From Sporosarcina gallistercoris (GTDB lineage Bacteria; Bacillota; Bacilli; Bacillales_A; Planococcaceae), in the NCBI RefSeq assembly GCF_014836415.1, contig NZ_JACSQY010000007.1, forward strand, positions 62,001 to 126,000: a DNA stretch of 64,000 nt, given 5' to 3'. Under the pieces are notes generated by a model, which saw only the letters and a program-made list of their open reading frames with translations, searched no databases and was not told the origin of the DNA. A program made the translations under genes and the position numbers. Shown one piece after another: positions 46,180-54,533 of the stretch. Positions within the stretch are counted from its first letter, which is position 1, and each line of letters starts with the position of its first letter.

Positions 46180-48414
46180 TTAAACCAACAACGGTACACG
46201 AACCGTCACTTTAAACAGATCGCCATCTACGTCAATTGCCATCATCCCATCGTGCATATCAACAATCGATTGGGCAATCGCAAGACCGAGACCGGAGCCA
46301 TCGGTGTGACGCGATGCATCTCCACGCTTGAACCGTTCATACAACTCATCCACATTTTCATTCAACTCGTACGCGGTAATGTTTTTGATGACTAACTCAG
46401 CCATTCCGCCAACTTCACGCAACGTAACAAATACACGAGTTCCCGGGAGCGAATACTTCAATGTGTTTCCAATCAGATTATCGAGCATGCGCCACCACCG
46501 TTGTCCGTCAAGCACAGCCGGCATCGGTTCTTCCGGTACTGAAACTCTGAAGTCGAGTGGGATTTCAGCCATTTGTTCCATGTGTTCTCCAATCGCCTGT
46601 TGTACGAGCTGCGTAAGGTCGACTCGCTGTTTGTATAATTCCATCGTGCCACTCGACATTTTCGATACTTCGAACAAATCTTCGATCAGCGTCTTCAATC
46701 GCTGGGATTTCCGATCCAATATATCCACGTATTCCGCCCGTTCATCATTTGACAAATCCGGGTTTTTCAATAAATCCGTGTACGTAATGATCGATGTAAG
46801 AGGGGTTCGCAAATCATGGCTCACATTGGTGATCAATTCCGTCTTCAACCGTTCACTCTTCGCCTGGCTGCTCAAGGATTGTGCCACGCCTTCACGTAAA
46901 TTGTTCAGATTGACGGCGTGTGCAGCTAGAGGGGAACGTCCGATCACTTTGATATCGCTGTTCAACCTTCCCGCTGCCATATCTTCCGTCGCCTTGAAGA
47001 TTCTATTTAAGTACCCCATGCGCCGCATGTAGATGAACAGGATTGGCATACCTAAAAATAGTACACAAAATGCATAAATCAGAAGGAGCACAGGTTCCAT
47101 CAGCCCGAATATGAATCCAGCTCCTGCAAGGAAGAAGCCGATAAGCAGAATGAAGGTCTGGATTGCAATTGAGCGGTTCAGGAAGACCTCTTTTGCACTA
47201 GCCACGAGCTGCATGGCGTAACTGTTCTGTAAGTCGTTTTCTAATTTGCTCAGTTGCTGATAGCGGGTGATGGCATTTCCGATTTGGAACGCAAGGAAAG
47301 CAATGACGATTGCACCCATAGCAAACATGATTACCGCATTCGGAATGCTAAACGAATAGCCTCCGTTTGCCATGGCATTCAGTCTTCCGGATACTTCCCG
47401 AGAGAAATTCACAAGACTTAACAATAAGATGAGAAAAATTCCGACCTTCAAATCGATTCGAAACGCATCATAGCGTTTCGTGAATGGAAGATCGACAAAC
47501 CAAGTCCATTTGAACTTCCAAATCGTGAAGAGCGATATAATCGCTGCAATAGCTGCCAATCCCGATACAATAAGCATGATTTTTATGGATTGGTATGTCT
47601 TCGCTTCTTCGTAAAGAACTCCACCCTTTTGGAATACAGACTTAGGTACCGCCACCATACCTTCGTACAATACCGTTGGCTGGACAATCGCTTGTAAATC
47701 ATCATTGGAAAGCGATACACCTTCCCCTTGCTGTACCGAACTGTCCATATAGTCAGTCGTTTCTTCGTAGTAGTTGGTATCGTTGAATGATGCGTCCATA
47801 CCAGAAATCTTCAAGTAACCGTTTTCTGTATTGAACTTACGCTCATAACCGATAGCTCCGTTCACTTCCCCACCTTTAATGGCATCTCCACCGCCAACCG
47901 GCCAGAGACTATAGACCAGCGGGATTTCCATCATAGCATTGGTGTTTTTATAATTATGGACAAGCCTTCCGAGCTGTCGCTTCTTTTCGCTCAGAACTTT
48001 CTTTTCTACATAGCTGTCATCCTCAAAATTCTTCCGGATATCTTCGATTCTCCCGTCGCGTTCGTCCACGAGTGCCTGTTTGACTGTCGCCTTCGCTTCC
48101 GCTTCTCGAATCCGGTCTTCGTATTGCATCTGGATGTTATCGATTTGTTCAGCCAAACTGCCGTAATACGTCCGATAGGTTTCTATTTCAGCAGGAGAGA
48201 CAGTCAGTTTTTTCTCAGCTTCTTCCACGTCAATCGGGTTCAGGACTGTCCGCCCAAGTTCGTCATAAATTTCATTCAGGTGATTTTGAAACTGTTGGGA
48301 TTGGGGATAGCTTTTAACTATTATCTCAGGTCCTTGGCTCGTTAATGTCACAAGTCCACTCAGTCCAATCGCGACTAACAATGCCCATATGATTATCGGT
48401 GTGTAACGTTTCAT
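46180..48414 (-). CDS. Large multi-TM sensor histidine kinase
   Basis: A 744-residue kinase. One N-terminal helix (about 6-24) precedes a long extracellular region (about 25-265) with a charged helical stretch; then come about six closely spaced membrane helices (about 270-460), a HAMP-like linker, HisKA (ELITNVSHDLRTPLTSIITYTDLL) and HATPase_c (NLIGNTLKYSLPGT, GSGLGLAIAQSIVDMH). The multi-helix half is unusual for OmpR-partner kinases and suggests a membrane-embedded or transport-linked sensor. The ATG at 48414 shares its A with the TGA of the preceding small membrane gene (TGATG). Confidence 0.92.
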   Translation of the reverse strand: MKRYTPIIIWALLVAIGLSGLVTLTSQGPEIIVKSYPQSQQFQNHLNEIYDELGRTVLNPIDVEEAEKKLTVSPAEIETYRTYYGSLAEQIDNIQMQYEDRIREAEAKATVKQALVDERDGRIEDIRKNFEDDSYVEKKVLSEKKRQLGRLVHNYKNTNAMMEIPLVYSLWPVGGGDAIKGGEVNGAIGYERKFNTENGYLKISGMDASFNDTNYYEETTDYMDSSVQQGEGVSLSNDDLQAIVQPTVLYEGMVAVPKSVFQKGGVLYEEAKTYQSIKIMLIVSGLAAIAAIISLFTIWKFKWTWFVDLPFTKRYDAFRIDLKVGIFLILLLSLVNFSREVSGRLNAMANGGYSFSIPNAVIMFAMGAIVIAFLAFQIGNAITRYQQLSKLENDLQNSYAMQLVASAKEVFLNRSIAIQTFILLIGFFLAGAGFIFGLMEPVLLLIYAFCVLFLGMPILFIYMRRMGYLNRIFKATEDMAAGRLNSDIKVIGRSPLAAHAVNLNNLREGVAQSLSSQAKSERLKTELITNVSHDLRTPLTSIITYTDLLKNPDLSNDERAEYVDILDRKSQRLKTLIEDLFEVSKMSSGTMELYKQRVDLTQLVQQAIGEHMEQMAEIPLDFRVSVPEEPMPAVLDGQRWWRMLDNLIGNTLKYSLPGTRVFVTLREVGGMAELVIKNITAYELNENVDELYERFKRGDASRHTDGSGLGLAIAQSIVDMHDGMMAIDVDGDLFKVTVRVPLLV

Positions 48415-48596
48415 CACACAGTACCCCCTTTTATAATTTGGATGAAGTACGTTACCGTTCGGGTCGTTCTAGCGATGCCGTCACTTGCAAGATCTGTAAT
48501 GTGCGGGAAGCAATAGACGATACTTCCGAATCCTAGGACAATGGAAACAATTGACCAAAGCAGCGCGCTATTATTTTTCGATTTTGTAACCAACAC
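48414..48596 (-). CDS. Small membrane protein between regulator and kinase
   Basis: A 60-residue protein with one or two hydrophobic stretches (NNSALLWSIVSIVLGFGSIVYCF, about 8-30) and a short C-terminal amphipathic part. The GTG at 48596 lies inside the end of the response regulator gene (26-nt overlap) and the TGA is fused to the kinase ATG. Such tight packing implies expression with both partners. No family was recognised. It could be a modulator of the kinase or a small accessory protein; it could also be a frame that merely couples translation. It sits on the coding strand and fills the whole gap, which supports a real gene. Confidence 0.6.
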   Translation of the reverse strand: MLVTKSKNNSALLWSIVSIVLGFGSIVYCFPHITDLASDGIARTTRTVTYFIQIIKGGTV

Positions 48597-49260
48597 CCCA
48601 CACCACCTTTACATATCTCGGATTTTTCGGATCGGCTTCTATCTTTTCGCGGATTTTACGAATATGGACGGCTACAATATTTTCAGCATTGTACGCTTCT
48701 TCATTCCATACACGCTCATAGATTTCGTTGATGGAAAACACTCTTCCCGGGTGTTTCATAAGCAATTCTGTAATTTTGAATTCGGTTGGCGTCAATTTGA
48801 CCGGCGCTCCATCGAGAGTGACCGTTTTTGCTTCTTCATCCAGCACCAGTCCGTCAATTTCAAGCGTTTTATCGCCGTCATACGTACCGAGCTGAACGTA
48901 ACGACGCAATTGTGATTTCACACGCGCCATCAGCTCCATCGGTTGGAAAGGTTTAGAAACGTAATCATCCGCCCCAACGGAAAGTCCATGGATTTTATCC
49001 GACTCTTCTACTTTCGCACTAAGCATGATAATTGGGACGTTTTGCGCTTCCCGAATTTTGAACGTCGCTGTGATCCCGTCCATATTAGGCATCATGATGT
49101 CGAGAATGAGTAAGTGAACTTCTTCTGTTTTGAGTAAATCCAGCGCTTCCTGCCCATCCGCTGCTTTTAACACACGATATCCTTCATTTTTCAAATAGAT
49201 CTCTATGCCGTCACGGATTTCTTTGTCGTCATCCGCCACCAAAATCGTCATCGCCGCCAT
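48571..49260 (-). CDS. OmpR-family response regulator (second system)
   Basis: A 229-residue regulator with receiver (D10/D11, acceptor D54 in LLILDIMMPN, Lys in VSKPFQPME) and winged helix (KLTPTEFKITELLMKHPGRVFSINEIYERVWNEE ... VVWGVGYKI). The start at 49260 follows AGAGGTG by about 8 nt; an upstream start at 49314 has no site. It is the first gene of a three-gene operon with the small membrane protein and the large kinase. Confidence 0.93.
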   Translation of the reverse strand: MAAMTILVADDDKEIRDGIEIYLKNEGYRVLKAADGQEALDLLKTEEVHLLILDIMMPNMDGITATFKIREAQNVPIIMLSAKVEESDKIHGLSVGADDYVSKPFQPMELMARVKSQLRRYVQLGTYDGDKTLEIDGLVLDEEAKTVTLDGAPVKLTPTEFKITELLMKHPGRVFSINEIYERVWNEEAYNAENIVAVHIRKIREKIEADPKNPRYVKVVWGVGYKIEK

Positions 49261-49404
49261 AACCGCACCTCTTTCTTGCTCGATAGTTTTATTGTAACAG
49301 GGACTTCTTAACATTTGAGAAGGGAAAGTATGAAGAAATTCTTAAGAAGCGTTCGGGGATGATTCTTTCAAGGATGCACATACTTCTCAATGGAGGTGAA
49401 TTCA

Positions 49405-49578
49405 ATGACAAATGAGGAAAAAAGGAAGCAGAAAGCGAAGCAGCTAGGCCGTGAAGAATTCGGTTACGGAATGGATTTGAGTCCTGATGATTTTGATGTG
49501 ATCGGACAGAATGATGCAGCGAAGAAAAAGAAAAAAGCTGCTGAACAAGGTATGGAGAAGAAGAAATCGAAACGTTAA
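49405..49578 (+). CDS. Small highly charged protein
   Basis: A 57-residue Lys/Glu-rich protein (KRKQKAKQLGREEFGYGMDLSPDDFDVIG, then poly-Lys tracts) of unknown function. It has a good GGAGGTG site 6 nt before the ATG at 49405 and a strong terminator after it, so expression is likely. Composition suggests a nucleic-acid- or stress-associated small protein, but no family was recognised. Confidence 0.75.
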   Translation: MTNEEKRKQKAKQLGREEFGYGMDLSPDDFDVIGQNDAAKKKKKAAEQGMEKKKSKR

Positions 49579-49584
49579 TCAGTA

Positions 49585-49621
49585 GAATGCCCCCGTTTTG
49601 TATGTCTGAACGGGGGCATTC
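49585..49621. terminator. Terminator after the small charged protein gene
   Basis: Perfect 13-bp stem GAATGCCCCCGTT/AACGGGGGCATTC followed by TTTCT on the plus strand. Confidence 0.9.
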
Positions 49622-49809
49622 TTTCTAAAGGCTATTTACTTTTTACCTCCACATAGTAATCCGGTTCAATTCGAATATCCATTTCGATTGAATCCGGCGC
49701 GGTATGGTTCATAACATCTGTTGGGATCAGCTTGCCAGATAGGATGGTCTCCCCGCGCTCCACCTTCTTCGACGAAGCAATCGTTGGATATTCTGTAATT
49801 GCAACAGCA

Positions 49810-49839
49810 AAAAGCATACCCATGCGAAGAGGTATGCTT
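49810..49839 (-). terminator. Terminator of the copper-storage-like gene
   Basis: Perfect 9-bp stem AAGCATACC/GGTATGCTT with a 10-nt loop, T-run on the minus strand, 45 nt after the stop of the Cys-rich gene. Confidence 0.85.
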
Positions 49840-49883
49840 AATTGTAAAATTCATTTTTTGTGTTCAGGAAATGTGGGAATGAG

Positions 49884-50213
49884 TCACGCGAGCATCTTAC
49901 GGCAAGCATCAGCACATTTCTTACATGCTTCTGCACAACGTTGACAATGATCATGATCGTGTTTGCCGCACTCTTCTGCACAATGGTCACAGATATAAGC
50001 ACACAACTGACAAATTTCTTTCGCAAATGGGCTGTTGCGGGTCATCGCCTGAACTGCGTATGCACAAATATCTGCGCATTCCCGGTCCAACCGTATGCAT
50101 TCCGCCATCATTTTTACATCAGCTTCTTTTAAGCAGGCGTCAAAGCAATTGTTACACGCCTCCAGACATTCCATGCACGCTTTTAAACATTCCTCATATT
50201 GCTGAGGGGTCAT
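49884..50213 (-). CDS. Four-helix-bundle copper-storage-like protein (Csp, DUF326)
   Basis: A 109-residue cytosolic protein (no signal peptide) with 19 cysteines arranged as C-x2-C and C-x3-C along predicted helices (for example ECLKACMECLEACNNCFDAC and CQLCAYICDHCAEEC), plus a His-rich KHDHDHC turn. This matches the Csp/YhjQ family, which stores many Cu(I) ions in the core of a four-helix bundle. No copper ATPase or CsoR gene adjoins it, so it is a single-gene unit. GGAGG precedes the ATG. Confidence 0.9.
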   Translation of the reverse strand: MTPQQYEECLKACMECLEACNNCFDACLKEADVKMMAECIRLDRECADICAYAVQAMTRNSPFAKEICQLCAYICDHCAEECGKHDHDHCQRCAEACKKCADACRKMLA

Positions 50214-50387
50214 TCGAATTCCTCCTTCAATGATTTGGCTACCAGTGATGAACTTACTGGTAGTCTAATAAGGTTCGCCAACCGGCTAGACGTTCTTACA
50301 TTTACTGTTCCCCTGCCTAACTTGATAAAACTTAATTTTTCATATTAAGATAATTTCTTGCGAATTGTACGATATTCACTCACAATA

Positions 50388-50425
50388 CAAAAAAGCGGCT
50401 TGGAGAAACTCCTCCAAACCACTTT
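50388..50425 (-). terminator. Terminator of the first KGG protein gene
   Basis: Imperfect stem AAGTGGTTTGGAG/CTCCAAGCCGCTT around AGTTT, followed on the minus strand by TTTTTTG. Confidence 0.85.
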
Positions 50426-50440
50426 TTCCATAGCGTTCAA

Positions 50441-50680
50441 TTAATTCTTGTTGTTGCTCTTACTACTTGCTTCTCCGCCTTTACGGCCGGCTTCGGACTT
50501 ACTCATTTTACCTGAGTCCGAGTCATTGTTGTTAGCCCGTGCTTCTCCACCTTTTTGACCGATTTCTTCGTAGAACTCTTTATCATGCGTTTTAGCGGTT
50601 TTCTCGCCGCCCATTCTTCCTGCTTCTTCGTGGGACATTTTATTGTTGTTATTCGTATTGTTATTATTGTTAGTAGCCAT
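50441..50680 (-). CDS. KGG-repeat general stress protein 1 (GsiB-like)
   Basis: A 79-residue hydrophilic protein with an Asn-rich N-terminus and three KGG-type repeats (MSHEEAGRMGGEKTAKTH, EIGQKGGEARANN, MSKSEAGRKGGEASS). This repeat is typical of GsiB/Con-10-like desiccation and general stress proteins, which are disordered and protective. It is the third and last of a tandem trio of paralogues (others at 50777 and 51142). GGAGGAG precedes the start. Confidence 0.85.
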   Translation of the reverse strand: MATNNNNNTNNNNKMSHEEAGRMGGEKTAKTHDKEFYEEIGQKGGEARANNNDSDSGKMSKSEAGRKGGEASSKSNNKN

Positions 50681-50776
50681 GTGTAACTCCTCCTAATAAT
50701 AGTATTTTCATTGTCTATTTGTCATATCCAAAGTCTCTACCAAATTAGTCAAGTTTCAATCAGCTTTCACGTTCTA

Positions 50777-51061
50777 TCAGTTTTTATTGTTTCTTTGCTC
50801 GGCGCGTGCTTCTCCGCCTTTACGCCCTGCTTCGGATTTACTCATCTTGTCTGTGCCGGAATTGTTCTGATTGGCACGAGCTTCTCCACCCTTTTGCCCA
50901 ATCTCTTCATAGAATTCTTTACCGTGACTTTTGGATGTCGCTTCCCCACCCTTTTTACCGATTTCCTGGTAGAACTTGTCGTCGTGATTTTTAGACGTTT
51001 GCTCGCCGCCCATCCGACCAGCTTCTTCGCGAGACATCTTACCATTGCTATCAGTAGCCAT
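50777..51061 (-). CDS. KGG-repeat general stress protein 2 (GsiB-like)
   Basis: A 94-residue paralogue with four repeats (MSREEAGRMGGEQTSKNH, EIGKKGGEATSKSH, EIGQKGGEARANQ, MSKSEAGRKGGEARAEQ). The pattern E-[DE]-x-F-Y-[QE]-E-I-G-x-K-G-G recurs at about 20-residue steps. A sigma-B-like promoter (GTTTTA-N13-GGGCAT) lies about 50-70 nt upstream. Confidence 0.88.
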   Translation of the reverse strand: MATDSNGKMSREEAGRMGGEQTSKNHDDKFYQEIGKKGGEATSKSHGKEFYEEIGQKGGEARANQNNSGTDKMSKSEAGRKGGEARAEQRNNKN

Positions 51062-51107
51062 GTGTAATTCCTCCTAAATATTTGTTTATTTGGTGCACAC
51101 TGGTTAT

Positions 51108-51132
51108 ATGCCCGAATATTCTCCTTTAAAAC
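51108..51132 (-). promoter_or_regulatory. Sigma-B-like promoter of KGG gene 2
   Basis: On the minus strand GTTTTA, a 13-nt spacer, then GGGCAT, matching the sigma-B consensus GTTTAA-N12-14-GGGTAT at ten of twelve positions or close to it. Confidence 0.6.
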
Positions 51133-51141
51133 ATTAGATTT

Positions 51142-51360
51142 TTATTCTTTTATATTTTTTCGATGTTCGGCACGTGCTGCTCCGCCTTTTTGGCCGATTT
51201 CTTCATAAAATTCTTTTCCGTGATTTTGCGAAGTCGCTTCCCCTCCTTTTTTTCCGATTTCTTGATAGAATTCTTTATCGTGCTTCTTTGCCGTCGCTTT
51301 TCCACCCATGCGTCCCGCTTCTGCTCTGGACATTTTTTCATTGTTATGTTGGTTTGTCAT
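51142..51360 (-). CDS. KGG-repeat general stress protein 3 (GsiB-like)
   Basis: A 72-residue paralogue with three repeats (MSRAEAGRMGGKATAKKH, EIGKKGGEATSQNH, EIGQKGGAARAEH). The ATG at 51360 follows GGAGGAC; the in-frame ATG at 51378 overlaps the site. A sigma-B-like promoter (GTTTGT-N13-GGGAAT) lies about 50-70 nt upstream. Confidence 0.85.
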   Translation of the reverse strand: MTNQHNNEKMSRAEAGRMGGKATAKKHDKEFYQEIGKKGGEATSQNHGKEFYEEIGQKGGAARAEHRKNIKE

Positions 51361-51406
51361 CTTCAGTCCTCCTCTCAAAATAATTCTGTTTATAGGTACT
51401 CAATAT

Positions 51407-51431
51407 ATTCCCAGTTCTATTCAGAACAAAC
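51407..51431 (-). promoter_or_regulatory. Sigma-B-like promoter of KGG gene 3
   Basis: On the minus strand GTTTGT, a 13-nt spacer, then GGGAAT, close to the sigma-B consensus and at the same distance from the gene as in KGG gene 2. Confidence 0.55.
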
Positions 51432-51445
51432 TTGATTGCATAAGT

Positions 51446-51480
51446 AAAACCGCACTGTGTCGTTCCAACAGTGCGGTTTT
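51446..51480 (-). terminator. Terminator of brnQ
   Basis: Perfect 13-bp stem AAAACCGCACTGT/ACAGTGCGGTTTT with a 9-nt loop. Confidence 0.9.
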
Positions 51481-51528
51481 CATTTATTATTTTTTTATAA
51501 TGCGAGGAGCAAAAGACGCATGTATGGA

Positions 51529-52866
51529 TCAGTTGCCTTTTTCCGGAGTAGTATCGTCCAGAATAACTTTCGTTGCAGGGCGTTTTTCGGATTCAAAGAA
51601 ACGATCTAATACATAGCCTACCGTCCCGCCTACAACTGCAGGGACCAACCATGCAAATCCGCTAGTGCCTAGTGGTAAATATCCTAGCGCCGTGTGAATG
51701 AACGTATTCCAAATCCCGAATCCAGCAAGTGTCTCGAGAGCACTGACGATAAATGTCATAAGAATCGCACCTCTATAAATTCCAGCCCTTGAAATGAATT
51801 TATGGAAAACACCTAGCATGACAAGAACGATGGCGATTGGATACAGCAATGTGAAAATCCACATCGTATAATCCACGATTTTACCTACGCCCATTGTGGC
51901 TATAGAAGCCGAAATGACACAAATAATCGCTACCCAAGCAGTATAAGCAATACGTTCTCGAGCTAACTTCGTCAAAAACTCCGCAATGACTGCGACGACT
52001 CCGATTGTCGATGTAAGACATGCCAGCGCAATGACAACAGCTAGCGCTACTGCCCCACCCCCTCCAAGCAGACGGCTGATCAGCTCTTTCACTAACATCG
52101 TGCTTTCAATCTCAGCCGGGAATAGCGATGTGGCACCAGCACTAATATAAAGTAGACCACCGTATACTATGAGTAAACCCGCGCCTGCAATGACGATGGA
52201 TTTTAGTGCAATACTCTTGGCTTCTTTCCCTTTATAGCCATAGTGCCGGATTGCCAATATGAAAATCGGGGCACATAAGATTCCTGTAATGACATCCCCC
52301 GTCTGATAGGCATTGACAAATGCTTTGGAAAACGCTTGCGTAATTCCTGTATCCGTAGGCGTACCAAGTGGAGAGAAAATTCCTTTTCCGACAATGAATA
52401 AAAGAAGAGCTACCATAACGGGTGTCAAATAACGTCCAATTCGATCAATAACATTCGTCTCATCCTTCGCAAAGAAGAATGTAATCACAAAGAATGCGAT
52501 GATTGTCACAATCGACGGAACACCAGGGAATAGCGCTCCAACTCCTAGTTCGTGAGTCGTTGCTGCCATTCTCGGAATGGTTACAAACACTCCAATCCCA
52601 ACCATCAGCAGCAAATTGAATACCGCATAAAACCAAGGACTGATTGGATTCGTCAAATTTTCAAACTTTCCATCCGCTTGCAAAATGGCGAAGACCGCGA
52701 GTAATGGAAGCACAATACCTGTTATTGAGAATCCAAGCAAGGATGATATCCACGCTGATCCACTTTCGAGTCCAATGGAAGGCGGAAAGATTAGATTTCC
52801 TGCACCAAAGTATAAAGCAAATAGCGCAAATCCTAAAATAAATGTATGGGAAACTCGACGACTCAT
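51529..52866 (-). CDS. brnQ: Branched-chain amino acid transporter BrnQ (LIVCS family)
   Basis: A 445-residue protein with about twelve membrane helices of the LIVCS family (N-terminal FALFALYFGAGNLIFPPSIGLESG is diagnostic). It imports Leu, Ile and Val with Na+. It lies about 120 nt downstream of a sigma-54-type activator on the same strand, but I could not find a clear -24/-12 element in the gap. Confidence 0.94.
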   Translation of the reverse strand: MSRRVSHTFILGFALFALYFGAGNLIFPPSIGLESGSAWISSLLGFSITGIVLPLLAVFAILQADGKFENLTNPISPWFYAVFNLLLMVGIGVFVTIPRMAATTHELGVGALFPGVPSIVTIIAFFVITFFFAKDETNVIDRIGRYLTPVMVALLLFIVGKGIFSPLGTPTDTGITQAFSKAFVNAYQTGDVITGILCAPIFILAIRHYGYKGKEAKSIALKSIVIAGAGLLIVYGGLLYISAGATSLFPAEIESTMLVKELISRLLGGGGAVALAVVIALACLTSTIGVVAVIAEFLTKLARERIAYTAWVAIICVISASIATMGVGKIVDYTMWIFTLLYPIAIVLVMLGVFHKFISRAGIYRGAILMTFIVSALETLAGFGIWNTFIHTALGYLPLGTSGFAWLVPAVVGGTVGYVLDRFFESEKRPATKVILDDTTPEKGN

Positions 52867-52944
52867 CTACAACACTCCCTTGTAATCGCTTCCAATTTAT
52901 AGTTTAAATATTTGTTATAATCATTATAAACAGTTTGCTGCAAA

Positions 52945-52972
52945 CAAAAAAAGAGGGGAAAATTTTCCCCTC
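52945..52972 (-). terminator. Terminator of the sigma-54 activator gene
   Basis: A 20-nt perfect palindrome GAGGGGAAAATTTTCCCCTC followed on the minus strand by seven T. Confidence 0.9.
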
Positions 52973-52984
52973 CCTCGTAAAAAA

Positions 52985-54361
52985 TCATATGCGAAGTCCG
53001 TATTTGTCCAGTTTGTATTTCAACGATTGTTTTGAAACACCAAGTTGTCTTGCTGTTTCTGCGAGAACACCACTTGCTTTTTTATATTCATTTTCAATAA
53101 GGCTACGTTCAAATTCGTCTATCGCATCACGTAAATTTCCTGTGCGCATGGATTGTTCGGATGTTTCTGAAAGCTCTGTGTGGCGATTTCCTATAAGCGG
53201 AACGTCTTCCGCTGTAATCATCGCACCACTGACATGATGGAAAGCAGCTTCAATTACATTGCGAAGTTCCCGGATATTCCCTGGCCACTCATATGTCATA
53301 AAGCGTTCTTTCAGCCCGATTTCCACGTCCAATACATGCATGTCCATCCGCTTGTTGTAAAAATGGATGAAGTAATCGACGAACGGTTGAATATCCTCAC
53401 GGCGATCCTTCAACTCAGGTAATTTCACTTGTAAAACTGCCAGTCGGTAATAAAAGTCTTCACGCAGCTGCTGATTTCGGATCAATTCTTCAGGATCTTC
53501 ATTCATCGCTGAAATGATCCGTAAATTGACTGGAATTTCTTCTGTCCCTCCGACACGGCGTATCCTCTTGTCTCCGATTGCTTTCAATAAGCGTGCTTGC
53601 ATCTCTTGCGGCAGTACATTGACTTCATCTAAAAACAGCGTTCCTCCATGTGCTTTTTCAAAAATCCCAGGGATGGACACAGACCCTGTGACGTCCTGGC
53701 TTTCTATTCCAAACAGCACGCGGTCCACCGCTTCTCCTGCGAGTCCTCCGCAATCTAGCGCTACAAAAGGCTTGGCGAAACGATTACTTAGATTGTGTAT
53801 GCTTTGAGCAATTACATTTTTCCCTGTTCCCGTTTTCCCATAAAGTAAAATACTCGTATCACTTTTTGCTAATCGCGGCAATCTCTCTTTTAAGGCAGTC
53901 ATGATCGGGCTTGTCGCAATCACGTCATCGATTGTGTATTGTGTCCCGTTTTTTCTATAAATAGGATGTCCCGCATAAGCCTCAACATGCTCAAGATCAT
54001 CTTTATCGAAATAATGGGTAGAAAATTCAATCGCTCCAATTACTTTCCCACCATCCTCGATAGGATATGTGGAACTCTTACAAGTATATGCGCTTCCCGT
54101 TTTCGTAATAAGACGTTGCTCAATGTTCGTCATGGCTTGTCCTGTTCGAAGTACTGTCATAACAGTACTATTCGTCGCATCCAGATTTGTGTAAAAACTC
54201 AGTATATTTCGCCCGATGAAATCTTCAGGGCGATGTCCGAGCTTCACGAGAATCGATAAATCTGCAATGTCATAGTAAAGGGTCTCTCCTAAATCGTTCA
54301 CGACCAGCACATTGTCGTAGCCTGACAGTAAATCCAACTGTCCTCCACCTATATGAGTCAT
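52985..54361 (-). CDS. Sigma-54-interacting transcriptional regulator (RocR/BkdR-like) with altered GAFTGA
   Basis: A 458-residue protein: N-terminal PAS-like sensor (about 8-120), AAA+ domain (about 140-375) and a Fis-type HTH (about 412-455; VLAETARQLGVSKQSLKYKLDKYG). Walker A is GKTGTGKN (175-182), Walker B TLFLDE (241-246) and the arginine region REDFYYRL is present. The loop that contacts sigma-54, normally GAFTGA, reads QDVTGS (222-227): Thr-Gly are kept but the key Phe is Val. It may be a divergent activator or may have lost sigma-54 contact. The ATG at 54361 follows AGGAGGAG. Its target could be brnQ, by position only. Confidence 0.9.
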   Translation of the reverse strand: MTHIGGGQLDLLSGYDNVLVVNDLGETLYYDIADLSILVKLGHRPEDFIGRNILSFYTNLDATNSTVMTVLRTGQAMTNIEQRLITKTGSAYTCKSSTYPIEDGGKVIGAIEFSTHYFDKDDLEHVEAYAGHPIYRKNGTQYTIDDVIATSPIMTALKERLPRLAKSDTSILLYGKTGTGKNVIAQSIHNLSNRFAKPFVALDCGGLAGEAVDRVLFGIESQDVTGSVSIPGIFEKAHGGTLFLDEVNVLPQEMQARLLKAIGDKRIRRVGGTEEIPVNLRIISAMNEDPEELIRNQQLREDFYYRLAVLQVKLPELKDRREDIQPFVDYFIHFYNKRMDMHVLDVEIGLKERFMTYEWPGNIRELRNVIEAAFHHVSGAMITAEDVPLIGNRHTELSETSEQSMRTGNLRDAIDEFERSLIENEYKKASGVLAETARQLGVSKQSLKYKLDKYGLRI

Positions 54362-54484
54362 ACAGCTCCTCCTGTTCCTAAAGCTGTTTTCTTGTAAGTG
54401 TACCCGACAATGCACTCGCTAACAATCTCTTTTGCTCACTGTACGAACTCCTTATTAAATGCTAAACTGAGAAGCGTTCAAATT

Positions 54485-54523
54485 ACGTGGTTCGAGACCC
54501 TCCCACGAAAAAAAACTAAGGAG
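54485..54523 (+). promoter_or_regulatory. preQ1-I riboswitch
   Basis: Stem CGTGG (54486-54490) / CCACG (54503-54507) encloses the loop TTCGAGACCCTC, and the A-rich tail AAAAAAAACTAAGGAG follows, the class I preQ1 aptamer layout (GGTTC...CCC...AAAACTAAGG). The pseudoknot tail ends in the ribosome-binding site AAGGAG, so ligand binding should hide it and block translation of the queT-like gene. Confidence 0.92.
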
Positions 54524-54533
54524 CATGTCAGCA

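Noticed and set aside
49632..49823. 63-codon minus-strand frame (MGMLFAVAITEYP...VEVKSK)
   Set aside because: Its start lies inside the terminator hairpin of the copper-storage-like gene and no ribosome-binding site precedes it. It could be a gene remnant, but nothing identifies it.
51529..52984. Sigma-54 promoter for brnQ
   Set aside because: I looked for TGGC-N8-TTGC-type -24/-12 sequences in 52867-52984 on the minus strand and found no acceptable match.
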